DNA of 64,000 bases, from the NCBI RefSeq assembly GCF_964340395.1, contig NC_135555.1, positions 24,651,225 through 24,715,224 on the forward strand. The letters run 5' to 3'. A program made the translations under genes and the position numbers. Shown here in pieces: positions 36,986 through 48,300 of the stretch. Below the pieces are notes generated by a model. It saw only the letters and a program-made list of their open reading frames with translations, had not been told where the DNA came from and did not search any database. Every line of letters begins with the position of its first letter. The first letter of the stretch is position 1. The DNA comes from Glandiceps talaboti (Eukaryota > Hemichordata > Enteropneusta > Spengelidae).

Positions 36986-37904
36986 AAGCTACTAACCCAA
37001 GTCAGATGTGTCTGGCTGGAGAAAGTTAATGCCATGGTTCAAAAAATAACAAATACAGCAAAGCCTTTCAAGGAGATTAAACTGTGACTATAAATATTCT
37101 GACTTTAAATACATCTATACCTAAATAGATAATTTTCTTTGAAAGTTTGCTAAATGTTCATAAGCAAATGAATGAGCAAGTACATTATAGATGGTTTTTT
37201 GTTTTTTTTTTGTTTTTTTACAAATTTTGTATTTTTTAGTAACATTCTTTGTAGCAGTAGCAGGAATGGAACTAGACCATTATCTATAATTGTATTTTTT
37301 ATGGGTTATACTTTACAGTAATGTGTAAAACTTTAAAAATTATATATTGTTTTATTTTTAATTGTCACCCACCCACCCACCCAGTCACCTACCTACCATG
37401 TCTTTGTGTTGTAGACATGATGCCCCCCCCCCCCCCCCCCCCCCCCAAAAATTCTGCTTACTTAAAACAAAATGTAGGAGGTTTTTCCCAAAGTGACCTT
37501 AGACATTATACTTTGGACTCTGTCTAATTATCTACTGGATTAAAAAGTTTTAAATTTGACCCGTACTTGTTGGCAGATATGCAAATATTGAAATGTGTCT
37601 ACATCAATTGTTATAGAACAGTGCACTGATTATCAATCTCTATGTTTTAATATTAACAGTTGCTTGGTAAAATATTTTACAGAGTTACAATGACTTAATT
37701 TTTGCTAGAAGTTAACCTGGACTCTAGACATGTACTGGTAGTTGATCTGGGTTAATACCCACAACTTGCACCTAAGACTCTTAGTCTAGTTCCTACATGA
37801 TGCTTTATGGTTACTGTGATCATCTCCACTCACTCATAGAAAAAGTTGTTACACTAGCACAGAAATCTGTGCTCACCCCGATAACATTGATATAAACATG
37901 ATTG
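36986..37904. other. Non-coding with low-complexity tracts
   Basis: T-rich run near 37,195-37,220, (CCCA)n near 37,367-37,385 and a poly-C run at 37,423-37,446. Segment 37,721-37,800 resembles 38,912-38,985 in direct orientation (GACTCTAG...GTA...ACCCACAACT), so the two flank the next minisatellite. Confidence 0.5.
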
Positions 37905-38740
37905 CATTATTATGATAATATTATGTGATAGTCAAACTGCTGTGTATAGTACTAGTTGAATAATATTATGTGATAGTCAAACTGCTGTGTATAGTACTAG
38001 TTGAATAATATTATGTGATAGTCAAACTGCTGTGTATAGTACTAGTTGAATAATATTATGTGATAGTCAAACTGCTGTGTATAGTACTAGTTGAATAATA
38101 TTATGTGATAGTCAAACTGCTGTGTATTGTACTAGTTGAATAATATTATGTGATAGTCAAACTGCTGTGTGTAGTACTAGTTGAATAATATTATGTGATT
38201 GTCAAACTGCTGTGTATAGTACTAGTTGAATAATATTATGTGATAGTCAAACTGCTGTGTATAGTACTAGTTGAATAATATTATGTGATAGTCAAACTGC
38301 TGTGTATAGTACTAGTTGAATAATATTATGTGATAGTCAAACTGCTGTGTGTAGTACTAGTTGAATAATATTATGTGATAGTCAAACTGCTGTGTGTAGT
38401 ACTAGTTGAATAATATTATGTGATTGTCAAACTGCTGTGTATAGTACTAGTTGAATAATATTATGTGATAGTCAAACTGCTGTGTATAGTACTAGTTGAA
38501 TAATATTATGTGATTGTCAAACTGCTGTGTATAGTACTAGTTGAATAATATTATGTGATAGACAAACTGCTGTGTATAGTACTAGTTGAATAATATTATG
38601 TGATAGTCAAACTGCTGTGTATAGTACTAGTTGAATAATATTATGTGATAGTCAAACTGCTGTGTATAGTACTAGTTGAATAATATTATGTGATAGTCAA
38701 ACTGCTGTGTATAGTACTAGTTGAATAATATTATTAATAA
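37905..38740. repeat. 45-bp minisatellite
   Basis: About 18 units with anchor AGTACTAGTTGAATAATATT and TGATAGTCAAACTGCTGTGT. Variation is limited to a few sites (ATAG/ATTG, GTGTATAGT/GTGTGTAGT). Confidence 0.97.
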
Positions 38741-38943
38741 TGAGCAACTGTGTGAAGGAATTAACCAATATACAACTACCTGATTACTGCTGATGTGGTC
38801 TGTTTAACCGTTGGCCAAGCAGGCAGTTTATAACAGATTAACAGTGTTTTTGGTGACTTTTACTATAATGAATGAGGGGAGAAGATCGTAGTAATCATAA
38901 TGTGTCATATAGGAACTAGACTCTAGGCTTGTAGATGATCAGG

Positions 38944-39080
38944 GTGTATACCCACAACTCTCACCTACACGCTATGTTTGTATAAGTAAATAAAGATTAA
39001 AAAATGTATGCAAATATGGCTAACAAGTTAGGCCACGCTCATAGCAACACCCAAATACAGTAACTGTTGTGCTTTGTCCA
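38944..39080. mobile_element. Fragments of dispersed elements
   Basis: 38,944-38,984 is an inverted copy of the 52-bp unit of 36.5 kb (ACCCACAACTCTCACCTAC). 38,999-39,075 (AAAATGTATGCAAATATGGC, then GCCACGCTCATAGCAACACC) matches the CCTAGCAACAAGACCACGCC motif that recurs at the right end of the family C element near 60.6-61.06 kb. Confidence 0.5.
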
Positions 39081-39289
39081 ATATCATTGGTACTAATTTT
39101 ATAAAGTGTTTTCCCAAGATCTGATTTAATTTCAATTTAATTTCCCTGGATTTTTTTAATTATTTCTTTTGGTTATATGGTACGATATAACTTATTCATA
39201 AGTGCATATTTATAATTATTAAAATAGAAAATAATGTGTAATTATTTCATGAAATCTAACAATATTGATTTTCTTTGTTGTCCTCACAG

Positions 39290-39386
39290 AGTTTTAGGAT
39301 TTATTGATAACATTATCCAGACAGCCAGCATCCCATACTCTGAAGTAAGCAGGTTATCTGTATATTGCCATTTCTAAACACCAGCA
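39290..39386 (+). other. 5' UTR portion of the first visible SMPD3-like exon
   Basis: A strong acceptor (TTTCTTTGTTGTCCTCACAG) lies just before 39,290. The 97 nt from there to the start codon contain in-frame stops, so they are non-coding leader. Confidence 0.6.
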
Positions 39387-40181
39387 ATGATACCACAGGA
39401 AAGATTCCCAAATTCCTTCATGGAAAGTTTATACAAGGTGACAATGATGTTCATACGTCCAGTAATGTTATTTCTAGATACCACTTTGTTGTATTTCTAT
39501 CCAGTGTCAACTGAACGGAAACAACCACTAATACATCAATTAAAAGGATGTATATTTGTTCCAATTTATGGAATTTTACTCATTTTGGCATCTATTATTG
39601 CATTACCATGGGCTCCCATCTGGCTCTATTTGCAAGGATTCCGAAAACCATACCAAGTTTCTGTCAGTCACACGAAGAAAACTCTAGAAGAAATAACTCT
39701 GAAGAATGAATATTCAATATGTACAGCAAATCTATGCATGATTAGTGAATTCATAGCTCGTTTGAGTAATATTAAAGACATGGCGAAGAGAGTTCATGAG
39801 ATTGGTAAACAGATTAGTATATCTCAATCCCGTATAAATGGCAATACAAAACATTCTGCCAATAAGAGAGCTGGAGGAGATTGCGACTTTGAAAAGGGAG
39901 TCGCAACAAGTTTTCCTCCAAACATTGATTTTCTGTGTCTTCAAGAAGTATGTGATGTCTCAATAGAGTCAGGGAAACACTTGTCCAAGTACCTGCATAG
40001 CTGTGGATACCATTATGTACTGTATGACATCGGTGTAAATGAGTGGAAATTAAATCATTACCTTCTAAGTAGCTGGTTGGCATTTGCCAGTAAATACCCC
40101 ATCTTGGATGTCGGCTATCATCCATATACCTACAAGTGCCGTGGACAAAGTCAGGCTTCCGTCGGTTTGCTGCTAGTCAAG
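39387..40181 (+). CDS. SMPD3: SMPD3-like coding exon 1
   Basis: 265 codons ending in phase 0 at CTAGTCAAG|GTAGGCC. Contains both membrane segments, N115 and E187. The open frame continues to 40,208 past the donor, but the family alignment continues in the next exon. Confidence 0.95.
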
Positions 40182-40399
40182 GTAGGCCTGGATAACTGTT
40201 TATCATAACATAGCCTATATAACAATGATTTTGACACATGTATACACATATAAAGTATCTATCTAGCTAGCTAGCTGTTTGTTTGTCTGTCTGTCTATCA
40301 GACTGGGTGTCTCTATGTCAGTCTCTGTCTGTTTGTTTGTCTGTCTGTCTAGCTGTCTGTCTGTCTGTCCATTTGTGTGTCTCTATCCAGCTATCTATA

Positions 40400-40440
<41 letters not shown>

Positions 40441-41099
40441 GCCAGCCTGTCTGTCTGTCTGTACATAACCCAGTAATTTGACATTGAAAATATATATCAT
40501 TACAATTCAACCTAATGCTATGAGTTGGAATGTGTAATATCTTTTTCGTCTTAATTGTAGGTATACCTAGGCAAGAGAGCAGATGGGAAATCTCTTGTTG
40601 GTATTATTGCAAATACACATCTGCAGTCTTATGTGGGTAAGTATGTGATTAACAACTTTGTTCCCCAGTTAAATATGTCATGTATTTTAGTTTGATCAAA
40701 CGATGTAAGTAATAGATAACAAAGTAGGAAGTGTCTCAATCATTCTGTGTAGCCTGTAGAAGATATAAAGGCAAGCAGTCCTGTTGTCCTTTGATCTTTT
40801 GCCCCTCAGTTTTTTGTTGTCTGGTGTGTTGCTCCCTAGGCAACCCCTCCCACCCCACAGCTGATTTGAAAATACTTTTTACCACAGTGAACTGAACTAA
40901 GGTTCAGTAGTGCTAGAGGCATTATAAGCAAAATGAGTGTGTGTATATGTATGTATGTATGTATGCATGTATGTATGTATGTATGTATGTATGTATGTAT
41001 GCATGTATGTATGTATGTATGTAATACTATGTATGTATATATGTATGTATGCATATGTGTGACACTGCATGTTTGCATGCATGCATGTATGCATGCATG

Positions 41100-41144
<45 letters not shown>

Positions 41145-42240
41145 ATAAATAACAGTTTGAAAGTCAAAATTCTCAAGACTGATTACCTTCATATTTGGTG
41201 GGGGCATTACTTAAAGCGTGTAGATGGAACATTGGTCAAATGAAAATTATTTCATCAAAGATGTATGCTGTGAGTAAAGTTTTGTGATTTTTGATAAAAA
41301 AAACTTATATTAATAAACTCCAAAAGTACTGAGTAGATTAGCCTGAAATTTGGTGGAGATGTACATATAATAACGATGTGTTGATACAGGATTGTTCATG
41401 ACATTGTAGTTCCATCAGTGATATGCAGATTAGGTATAAAATATGTCTTCTTGGTCAAAAATAATTTAATTTCACAACTCCTGGAGAGATTTGGCTGGAA
41501 TTTAATGGGGATGCGCTTCATGGGATATGTAGATGAAGTATTCATGACATGATTCCATTAGTATCAGTGATATGCATTCTCTATGTAAAAGTAATTATTA
41601 CTGTGCCATACAGGCCTGAGTATAATGGACATAGTGGAAAAATGGCATGTGTTTAGAAATTGAACAAAGCTATTAATGCAAGAGTGATAAAAACACAAAT
41701 GAGAACTGAATGGTCTCAACAAAACTCAACTCAAATGGTTTCCAAAACTACCAAGTAGCTTTCACCCTGTACACAGAGCATCATCAGGTCACTAAGTGAG
41801 AGAACAACTGTAATTAATGCAATAAAAATCTAGGATGTGAAAAGCTCAGTACAAAAGAAAGGTATGAAAAGAGGTAGAAATATGAAAAGGTAAATTAACA
41901 GTTAGGATGTTAGACAGATAAAGGTGTTTCACAATGCAGTCTTTCAGGGGTCAAACTTCAGTCTTTTGATCCAAAAAGTCTGACCCTGGTATCTAGACTC
42001 ACATGGACCTTAATTGTTGTAAATTCTTTCGATGACTACCAGGTAGGTCCTGTTCTGAATGTCACACACTGTTGAAATGTGGTGCCACAATTGGACTGGT
42101 TGTGTATTCCTTCTGTTTGATGCTGCTTAATTCTATGTCCAGCTATATATGCTGTAACAGTTTAACTATACAACATTCTTAATTAGTTTGGCCAACATCC
42201 ATCAGTTTGCATCTTTGGCCAGCCAGCCAGCCAGCCAGCC

Positions 42241-42311
<71 letters not shown>

Positions 42312-45300
42312 CTATGTGGCTTTGTCTACATGTCTCTTTTTCTGTCTGACTTCTATCAATCTGTCTGTCTGGCTGTTTGTTTTGGTATCATTTACATTGT
42401 TTGTTTTTTTATACATTTTTTAATTTAAGAGGAGGATAAAACAGATATACCAATATACCAACTGGATAGTATTCTGAAATGGGAGGAAGAGTTCCGAGAA
42501 AAGTCAGTAACACAAGATGAAGTAGTTCATTTTAATTTCCTGTGTGGAGACTTCAACTTTGATAACATGTCACCAGGTAAGTACATTCTAGCTCATTTTG
42601 ATACTTTTAATGATTTTGAGGACTTTGAAAAGTGGCCATAATACTGATATAGATGAGCATTGGGTATTTATTTTGGATCTTTAATTTACAAAACAATTTT
42701 ATCATGGCTTCCTACTTGAAAAATCAATGTGAAACAACATATGACCAAATCTGTGTTTGTAATTCAATACATTGCAAAAAGCTTAAAAAAATGTGTAAAA
42801 AGTTTGTTATTCTGTACAATTATAACAAACATTTTGCAACTGAGACATTTTTCATGACTAGACTATGGTAGATAGACAGTCCAAGTTTAGGCAGTGGTAG
42901 GTCTTAGACTATGGTAGATAGACAGTCCAAGTTTAGGCAGTGGTAGGTCTTAGACTATGGTAGATAGACAGTCCAAGTTTAGGCTGTGGTAGGTCTTATA
43001 CTATGGTAGATAGACAGTCCAAGTTTAGGCAGTGGTAGGTCTTAGACTATGGTAGATAGATACAGTCCAAGTTTAGGCTGTGGTAGGTCTTAGACTATGG
43101 TAGATAGACAGTCCAAGTTTAGGCAGTGGTAGGTCTTAGACTATGGTAGATAGACAGTCCAAGTTTAGGCAGTGGTCAGTGGTAGGTCTTAAGACTATGG
43201 TAGAGATAGAGAGTTTGGTATGACTTTATCAGCATGCAACCAAGGGCATGAGGCAACAATTCGTGTGTATATCAATAGGCAGGTCAGGCACTTTTTTCAG
43301 TGCACATATTGCTCATTAAATCTGCCATACTTAGATAGATATCGGTGAAAGAAAGAAAATTATACCTGAATGACTAAAATCGGACAAGAACTGTTGAAGA
43401 TACAGATTTTTAAAGTATTAAATTTTCCGATTTTTTTCTGCCACCATTTTGCAATTTTGAAAATTTGAGTTTCCTTCATTTTTAAACCATAGTTTCAACA
43501 AGAAAATGACATCTTAAGAGCATTTAATTCGTTTTACATACAGAAAAAGTATTTGTAAACTAAGGCAAAGTGGCATTATTGCAAGTATATATCATATATG
43601 TGAATAAACGTACACTGAAATCACAACTTTGTCTAAAAACCAGGTGCGGCAGAAAACTGTTTTCCTGAAAAAAACTAAGTCCCCCTAATTACGTATGCAT
43701 ATATCTTGTAGAGCTCTTTCTATTTATGCTATCAACATGAAATTTGGAATTTGTATGTTTCTATGGTGCTGAATCCAATGTCACCATTCAAAAAAATTGT
43801 AATAGGGCTATAAATATGAGATTCCACAAATATGCAAATGAGGTGGCCAAATTATGCAAATGTACACATAAAATATGAAAGAGAATAGAATAAACTGTAT
43901 TCATTATAATTAGTCAAGTTATCTTTGAATTTTAAATTGTCCCTGCACCAAAAAAAAAAAAAAAAAAATTATTTTTCCAAAATTGCATATTTTTTATATG
44001 ATCCTGTTACAAAAGACAAACTAGACAGTGATGTCTTCACCATGACAACCACTAATGAACGTTTCAGTTCAGTTTTTCTCTGAAAAAAAGCAAGAGGAAA
44101 TTATCAACATTAAAATGCACAATCATTCTCTACAGCATGTAAAAATTTGAACCAATACTTTTAAAACAATTATAAGTTGACAATAATTACAAGAAAATGA
44201 AAATAAAATGAAGTCTTCATACGGATTTGTAAACTCTCAACAACGTTACAACAGTGATATATGCTAGTGTACTGTTCTAATTTCAACTTACTGTAGTCTG
44301 TATACGTGTGACACGTATCCAGGCCTAACCACACAAGTAGCGAAAATCGTTAAATATCACAATATTTTTTTTTTATTTTGTACTTAAACATTACACAACA
44401 CTTCTTCCTGATCATTTTATTATGAAAAAAGTCAATATTGATCACTTTAACCAACTTTCAGGCCACTTAGAACTAGTGGTATGTGACGGTCACTGCGACC
44501 TGGTACATGAACAATGGCGTCCTATTCACACTCAAACTCCACTCGCATGTCATTCCTAACTGATGGTTCACTAGTAAAACTAAAATCGTTAGTGCAGAGG
44601 ACTCGCTCATTAAAAATCACTAAAAATACATGATTTGATAGAAAAAACACCAAATTTTAACATGAAAGTATTGTTTACCTGAAATTCCTCGGGCTTCTGG
44701 TAGCAAATTGACTGCGAACTTGAACTTTGATTTCAAACGGCAATGAACGGCGGAGAATCACCAGAACGAGGCTGTGACATATCGCACAATGTCATGACCT
44801 TTCAAATAAGGGGTCATGTGTGTAGGTCAGGTGACACAGTCCCCTGCACTTCGAAAATGAAGTGAGGAAGTGAAAACGGCCGATTTTTACCGCCGTGAGC
44901 AGTTGAATAAATGTCGTTTTTAAGGTATTTTTTTTCGGATTGCTTCCAAAATTTACTAAAATTTATTTTAACAGAAATATTGACCTTTTAAATGTGAACA
45001 AAAAGATGTTTTATTCATAAAAATCCAACTTTTCAAAGCAGAGATATTGCCTAGTCAATGTCAGGGTTTATGCTGTGAACACACAGTGGCAGAAAATTTT
45101 TCAGTGCGTCTGACCTGCCTAATATCAACAGTGGAATAACATTTAAATAAAGACAAAAAACAACATGAAGACAATACAGTAATTCCTAAAGATTTCATAA
45201 GTTCTACCAGTGGTACAGTGATACATGATAAATATCTATTGAGAGATAGCCAGGTACACAGGTATAAGGAAACTCTTATATCATGGCTTTTAGATCAACG

Positions 45301-48300
45301 ACATGGAGAAATACAAACTGTTTAGTTTTCTGAAACAAAGCTAAATAATTAATCATTTCAATGCAGAAAGAATATGATGTCCTTAGAAATATGATGTCCT
45401 TAAAATACGCTTTGGAGTAATACCTTTCATTTGGCTTGATGCACACAGTGCCCAATGTGTTTAATAGAGGCGTAATAGTGCATCACACACTCGTCATGCA
45501 CGTTGTAAGTGCAGCGGATTGATTAGTGCCATACACGGCCATATGATTGACTGCTGCCTGTTTGCGACTGCGCAGACTGATGATTCGAATCTTGGCTAGT
45601 ATTGGAACACTGGAACATGAGGACAATTCGTTGTGTGTGCTCGCATGCTAAATATTTGCTCAATTTGCTCAGTTTGCCTAAAAAGAAGGGGTAGAACAAT
45701 TTGGTCTTCTTTTTCTCTGTATGTGTGATACCACATCACACTCCCTCAAGGACACAAAAGCTGTTATGGTCAAACTTACGCCGCTGGGGTATTTGTAAAG
45801 TCAGTCAATAATGCTGCTACCTTTTATTTTTCATTTAAATATATATTTTTAGAAGACATAGATATGACAACTAAGTTCTGTTTATTGATTATTTTTACAA
45901 AATTATATGAAAATAATGTAGACCAGAATCAATTTTATATTTGAGCAACTTCAACTCTTCAGCAGTAAATCTTGATAAGAAAGATATTAACAATTGTGTT
46001 TTTGTTTATGTAATGTCCCATAAACTCCACAATGTACTGCAACATAATGAACACATATCTCACCACAAGAGGGTAGCAGGTGGTAATGAGCTTCGAGAGA
46101 AAATTTGTGGATCACATGGTCGATTTCAAGCTTCCTTATTGGTTTATTCGATGCTGTGTCCCACCCCTCTGTATTACTAGTGTAAGCAAGGAAAGCGTTT
46201 GAGCATGAGCACAGAAGCATGTCAGCTGGCATCTTTCAAGTGCAATCTATCAAACTTTATAAAGATAAATGTAAATGAACAATACTTTGATTTTGTCTCT
46301 TTGTTCATTACAGGAGAGGTGGGTTGTTGGCAACATCGTCTGTTTGATGTGTACCATGATGTGTGCCGTGAAAAACCTGGCAAAGACTATGACTGGACAG
46401 TGGGTAAGTCAGTTTAGGGCAAGAAGGACTATGATTGGACAGTGAGTAAGTCAGTGTAGGGTGAGAAGGACGATGATTGGACAGTGAGTAAGTCAGTGTA
46501 GGGTGAGAAAAAGTATGATTGGGCAGAGGGTAAGTCAGTTTAGGGCAAGAAGGACTATGATTGGACAGTGAGTAAGTCAGTGTAGGGTAAGAAGGACGAT
46601 GATTGGACAGTGAGTAAGTCAGTGTAGGGTGAGAAGGACGATGATTGGACAGTGAGTAAGTCAGTGTAGGGTGAGAAAAAGTATGATTGGGCAGAGGGTA
46701 AGTCAGTTTAGGGCAAGAAGGACTATGATTGGACAGTGGGTAAGTCAGTTTAGGGTAAGAAGGACTATGATTGGACAGTGAGTAAGTCAGTGTAGGGTGA
46801 GAAGGACGATGATTGGACAGTGAGTAAGTCAGTGTAGGGTGAGAAAAAGTATGATTGGGCAGAGGGTAAGTCAGTTTAGGGCAAGAAGGACTATGATTGG
46901 ACAGTGAGTAAGTCAGTGTAGGGTGAGAAAAAGTATGATTGGACAGTGAGTAAGTCAGTGTAGGGTGAGAAAAAGTATGATTGGACAGTGGGTAAGTCAG
47001 TGTAGGGTGAGAAAAAGTATGATTGGACAGTGGGTAAGTCAGTGTAGGGTGAGAAAAAGTATGATTGGACAGTGAGTAAGTCAGTGTAGGGTGAGAAAAA
47101 GTATGATTGGACAGTGGGTAAGTCAGTTTAGGGCAAGGAGGACTATGATTGGACAGTGAGTAAGTCAGTGTAGGGTAAGAAGGACTATGATTGGACAGTG
47201 AGTAAGTCAGTGTAGGGTGAGAAAAAGTATGATTGGACAGTGGGTAAGTCAGTTTAGGGCAAGAAGGACTATGATTGGACAGTGAGTAAGTCAGTGTAGG
47301 GTGAGAAAGGCTGTGATTGGACAGTGGGTAAGTCAGTGTAGGGCAAGAAGGACTATGATTGGACAGTGAGTAAGTCAGTGTAGGGTGAGAAAAAGTATGA
47401 TTGGACAGTGGGTAAGTCAGTGTAGGGTAAGAAGGACGATGATTGGACAGTGAGTAAGTCAGTGTAGGGTAAGAAAGGCTGTGATTGGACAGTGAGTAAG
47501 TCAGTGTAGGGTGAGAAAGGCTGTGATTGGACAGAGGGTAAGTCAGTTTAGGGCAAGAAGGACTATGATTGGACAGTGAGTAAGTCAGTGTAGGGTGAGA
47601 AAAAGTATGATTGGACAGTGGGTAAGTCAGTGTAGGGTAAGAAGGACCATGATTGGACAGTGAGTAAGTCAGTGTAGGGTAAGAAGGACCATGATTGGAC
47701 AGTGAGTAAGTCAGTGTCGGGTGAGAAAGGCTGTGATTGGACAGTGGGTAAGTCAGTGTAGGGTAAGAAGGACGATGATTGGACAGTGAGTAAGTCAGTG
47801 TAGGGTGAGAAAAAGTATGATTGGGCAGAGGGTAAGTCAGTGTAGGGTAAGAAGGACTATGATTGGACAGTGAGTAAGTCAGTGTAGGGTGAGAAAAAGT
47901 ATGATTGGACAGTGGGTAAGTCAGTGTAGGGTAAGAAGGACGATGATTGGACAGTGAGTAAGTCAGTGTAGGGTGAGAAAAAGTATGATTGGGCAGAGGG
48001 TAAGTCAGTGTAGGGTAAGAAGGACGATGATTGGACAGTGAGTAAGTCAGTGTAGGGTGAGAAAGGCTGTGATTGGACAGAGGGTAAGTCAGTGTAGGGT
48101 AAGAAGGACTATGATTGGACAGTGAGTAAGTCAGTGTAGGGTGAGAAAGGCTGTGATTGGACAGAGGGTAAGTCAGTGTAGGGTGAGAAGGACTATGATT
48201 GGACAGTGAGTAAGTCAGTGTAGGGTGAGAAAGGCTGTGATTGGACAGAGGGTAAGTCAGTGTAGGGTAAGAAGGACTATGATTGGACAGTGAGTAAGTC

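Noticed and set aside
40279-41243. Cys/Ser/Val- and His/Thr-rich ORFs
   Set aside because: Translations of GTCT, GTAT and GT microsatellites inside SMPD3 introns.
45505-45605. tRNA gene
   Set aside because: Only A-box-like and B-box-like words are present; no acceptor stem or anticodon arm can be folded.
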